Below are positions 62,989 through 64,000 of a DNA stretch of 64,000 nt, piece after piece. Position numbers and translations under genes: made by a program. Positions within the stretch are counted from its first letter, which is position 1. Each line of letters starts with the position of its first letter. The notes under the pieces are model-generated. The model made no database searches and was not told the origin of the DNA. It saw only the letters and a program-made list of their open reading frames with translations. Location: NCBI RefSeq assembly GCF_031202265.1, contig NZ_CP100604.1, forward strand, positions 186,001 through 250,000. The letters are read 5' to 3'. The stretch is from Bradyrhizobium sp. Ash2021. Lineage in GTDB: Bacteria; Pseudomonadota; Alphaproteobacteria; Rhizobiales; Xanthobacteraceae.

Positions 62989-63864
62989 ATGGCCGACGAA
63001 GCGCGTTCGCGACTGGGCCGCGGTCTTGCAAGTCTGATCGGTGATGTCGGCGGCGAGGCCGCGCATGTCGAACGGCCGCGCAATCAGCGCAAAGTGCCGA
63101 TCGAATTTTTGAAACCAAATCCGCGCAACCCGCGCCGGGCTTTTTCCGATACCGAACTCGGCGAGCTCGCCGCGTCCGTCAAGCAGCATGGCGTGATCCA
63201 GCCGATCGTGGTGCGCCCGGTCAAGGGCGCCCAGGATCGCTACGAGATCATCGCCGGCGAGCGCCGCTGGCGGGCGTCGCAGCTTGCGGGCCTGCACGAG
63301 GTGCCGATCGTACCGGTCGATGTCAGCGATAGCGACGCGCTCGAGATCATGATCATCGAGAACGTGCAGCGTGAAGACCTCAACGCGATGGAAGAGGCGC
63401 AGGGCTATCACGCGCTCGCCGACGAATTCAAACGCAGCCAGGAAGACATCGCCAAGATCGTCGGCAAGAGCCGCAGCCACGTCGCCAACATGATGCGGCT
63501 GACGAAACTGCCGGCGGAAGTTCAGGCCTATATCGCCAAGGGCGATCTGTCGGCAGGTCATGCGCGCGCGCTGATCGGCGTGCCCGATCCGCTGGCTGCC
63601 GCCAAGCGCATCGTCGAGGAAGGCCTCAACGTGCGTCAGGCCGAAGCGCTGGCGCATGATGAAGGCGTGCCGGAACGCAAACCGCAGAAGGCGCGCGGCG
63701 GCAAGGTAAAAGACCCCGACACGATCGCGCTGGAAAAACGCGTCAGCGATGCGCTCGGTCTGACCGTGAGCGTCAACCACCGCGATCCCGGCGGCACGGT
63801 CCAGATCAGCTACCGCAACCTCGAACAGCTCGACGAGGTGATGCGGCGACTGGAGGGCGGCTGA
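62989..63864 (+). CDS. parB: Chromosome partitioning protein ParB
   Basis: CTPase clamp that loads at parS. 291 aa from the ATG at 62989 (AAGGGAG upstream); an in-frame GTG at 62968 is the alternative. RLGRGLASLIGD at the N-terminus, RNPRRAFSDTELGELAASVK, HGVIQPIVVRPV, YEIIAGERRWRASQLAGL (GERRxR CTP-binding), EIMIIENVQREDLNAMEEAQ, the HTH GKSRSHVANMMRLTKLP, and the C-terminal dimer domain. Four cognate sites lie 1.6-3.9 kb upstream. Confidence 0.98.
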   Translation: MADEARSRLGRGLASLIGDVGGEAAHVERPRNQRKVPIEFLKPNPRNPRRAFSDTELGELAASVKQHGVIQPIVVRPVKGAQDRYEIIAGERRWRASQLAGLHEVPIVPVDVSDSDALEIMIIENVQREDLNAMEEAQGYHALADEFKRSQEDIAKIVGKSRSHVANMMRLTKLPAEVQAYIAKGDLSAGHARALIGVPDPLAAAKRIVEEGLNVRQAEALAHDEGVPERKPQKARGGKVKDPDTIALEKRVSDALGLTVSVNHRDPGGTVQISYRNLEQLDEVMRRLEGG

Positions 63865-63969
63865 CGGGGCCGCACCTACTTTGCTTGGGGTTGTTTTCGC
63901 GATTTTGTATCCGACGCGCTCCGCGCACTGGCACAACAGCCGCCTGGCGAGGGGATCTGATCTTTTCTT

Positions 63970-64000
63970 AACCTCGCCCCGCTTGCGGGGAGAGGTCGGC
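63970..64000. repeat. Partial palindromic repeat at the window end
   Basis: AACCTCGCCCCGCTTGCGGG followed by GAGAGGTCGG matches the right-hand arm of the repeat at 888-1034 and is cut by the end of the window. Confidence 0.75.

Overview
The window looks like a piece of an alphaproteobacterial chromosome of the Bradyrhizobium / Rhodopseudomonas group (Nitrobacteraceae). The signs are high G+C, the gene order mltA - Tim44 - secB - dnaQ - coaE - maf - ppsR - hemJ - rho - mnmE - mnmG - rsmG - parA - parB, the hisB-hisH-hisA-hisF-hisE-coaA cluster beside hslVU, and several palindromic intergenic repeats of the kind scattered through Bradyrhizobium genomes. The genus is an inference; no search was run.

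Core regions. 0.1-12.4 kb holds a Tat-exported nicotinamidase, grpE/hrcA, rph-rdgB-hemW, an LpoA-like lipoprotein divergent from rsmI-yraN, gshB, and two Tat-exported proteins (metallo-beta-lactamase fold and ferritin-like). 15.6-34.9 kb holds yifB/comM, a hybrid histidine kinase, coaA, the histidine cluster, hslV/hslU, an intact IS4-family insertion sequence with a 10-bp target duplication, a membrane protein, an Smr protein, mltA and a Tim44-domain protein. 51.6-64 kb runs outward in both directions from about 55.2 kb: secB, dnaQ, coaE, maf and ppsR lie to the left, and hemJ, rho, mnmE, mnmG, rsmG, parA and parB to the right. The 450-bp gap at the divergence point carries DnaA-box-like sequences and five GANTC sites and is the best candidate for the chromosomal oriC. 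Four parS palindromes sit 3.6-6 kb away, next to parAB.

Accessory regions. (1) 12.4-15.5 kb is a small scrap island: a decayed fragment of yifB, a WYL-like small protein, a Panacea antitoxin with a candidate toxin, an IS1595-type transposase tail, and a HicB antitoxin whose hicA is truncated by that transposase scrap. (2) 35.2-51.6 kb is a 16.35-kb integrative element between the Tim44 gene and secB, bounded by a 13-bp direct repeat (CTATGATAGCCAC). It has an excisionase-like gene at the left end and a tyrosine integrase at the right end. Between them are a run of small phage-like genes (including a cold-shock-domain protein and a terminase-small-subunit-like protein), a primase-polymerase/helicase, and a 1.5-kb non-coding region with two different repeat families that looks like a replication origin. 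The right part carries a predicted PD-(D/E)XK nuclease convergent with an MT-A70 methyltransferase operon. No capsid, portal, large terminase, tail or lysis gene is seen, so the element resembles a phage satellite or an autonomously replicating integrative element rather than a prophage. It is the most unusual thing in the window.
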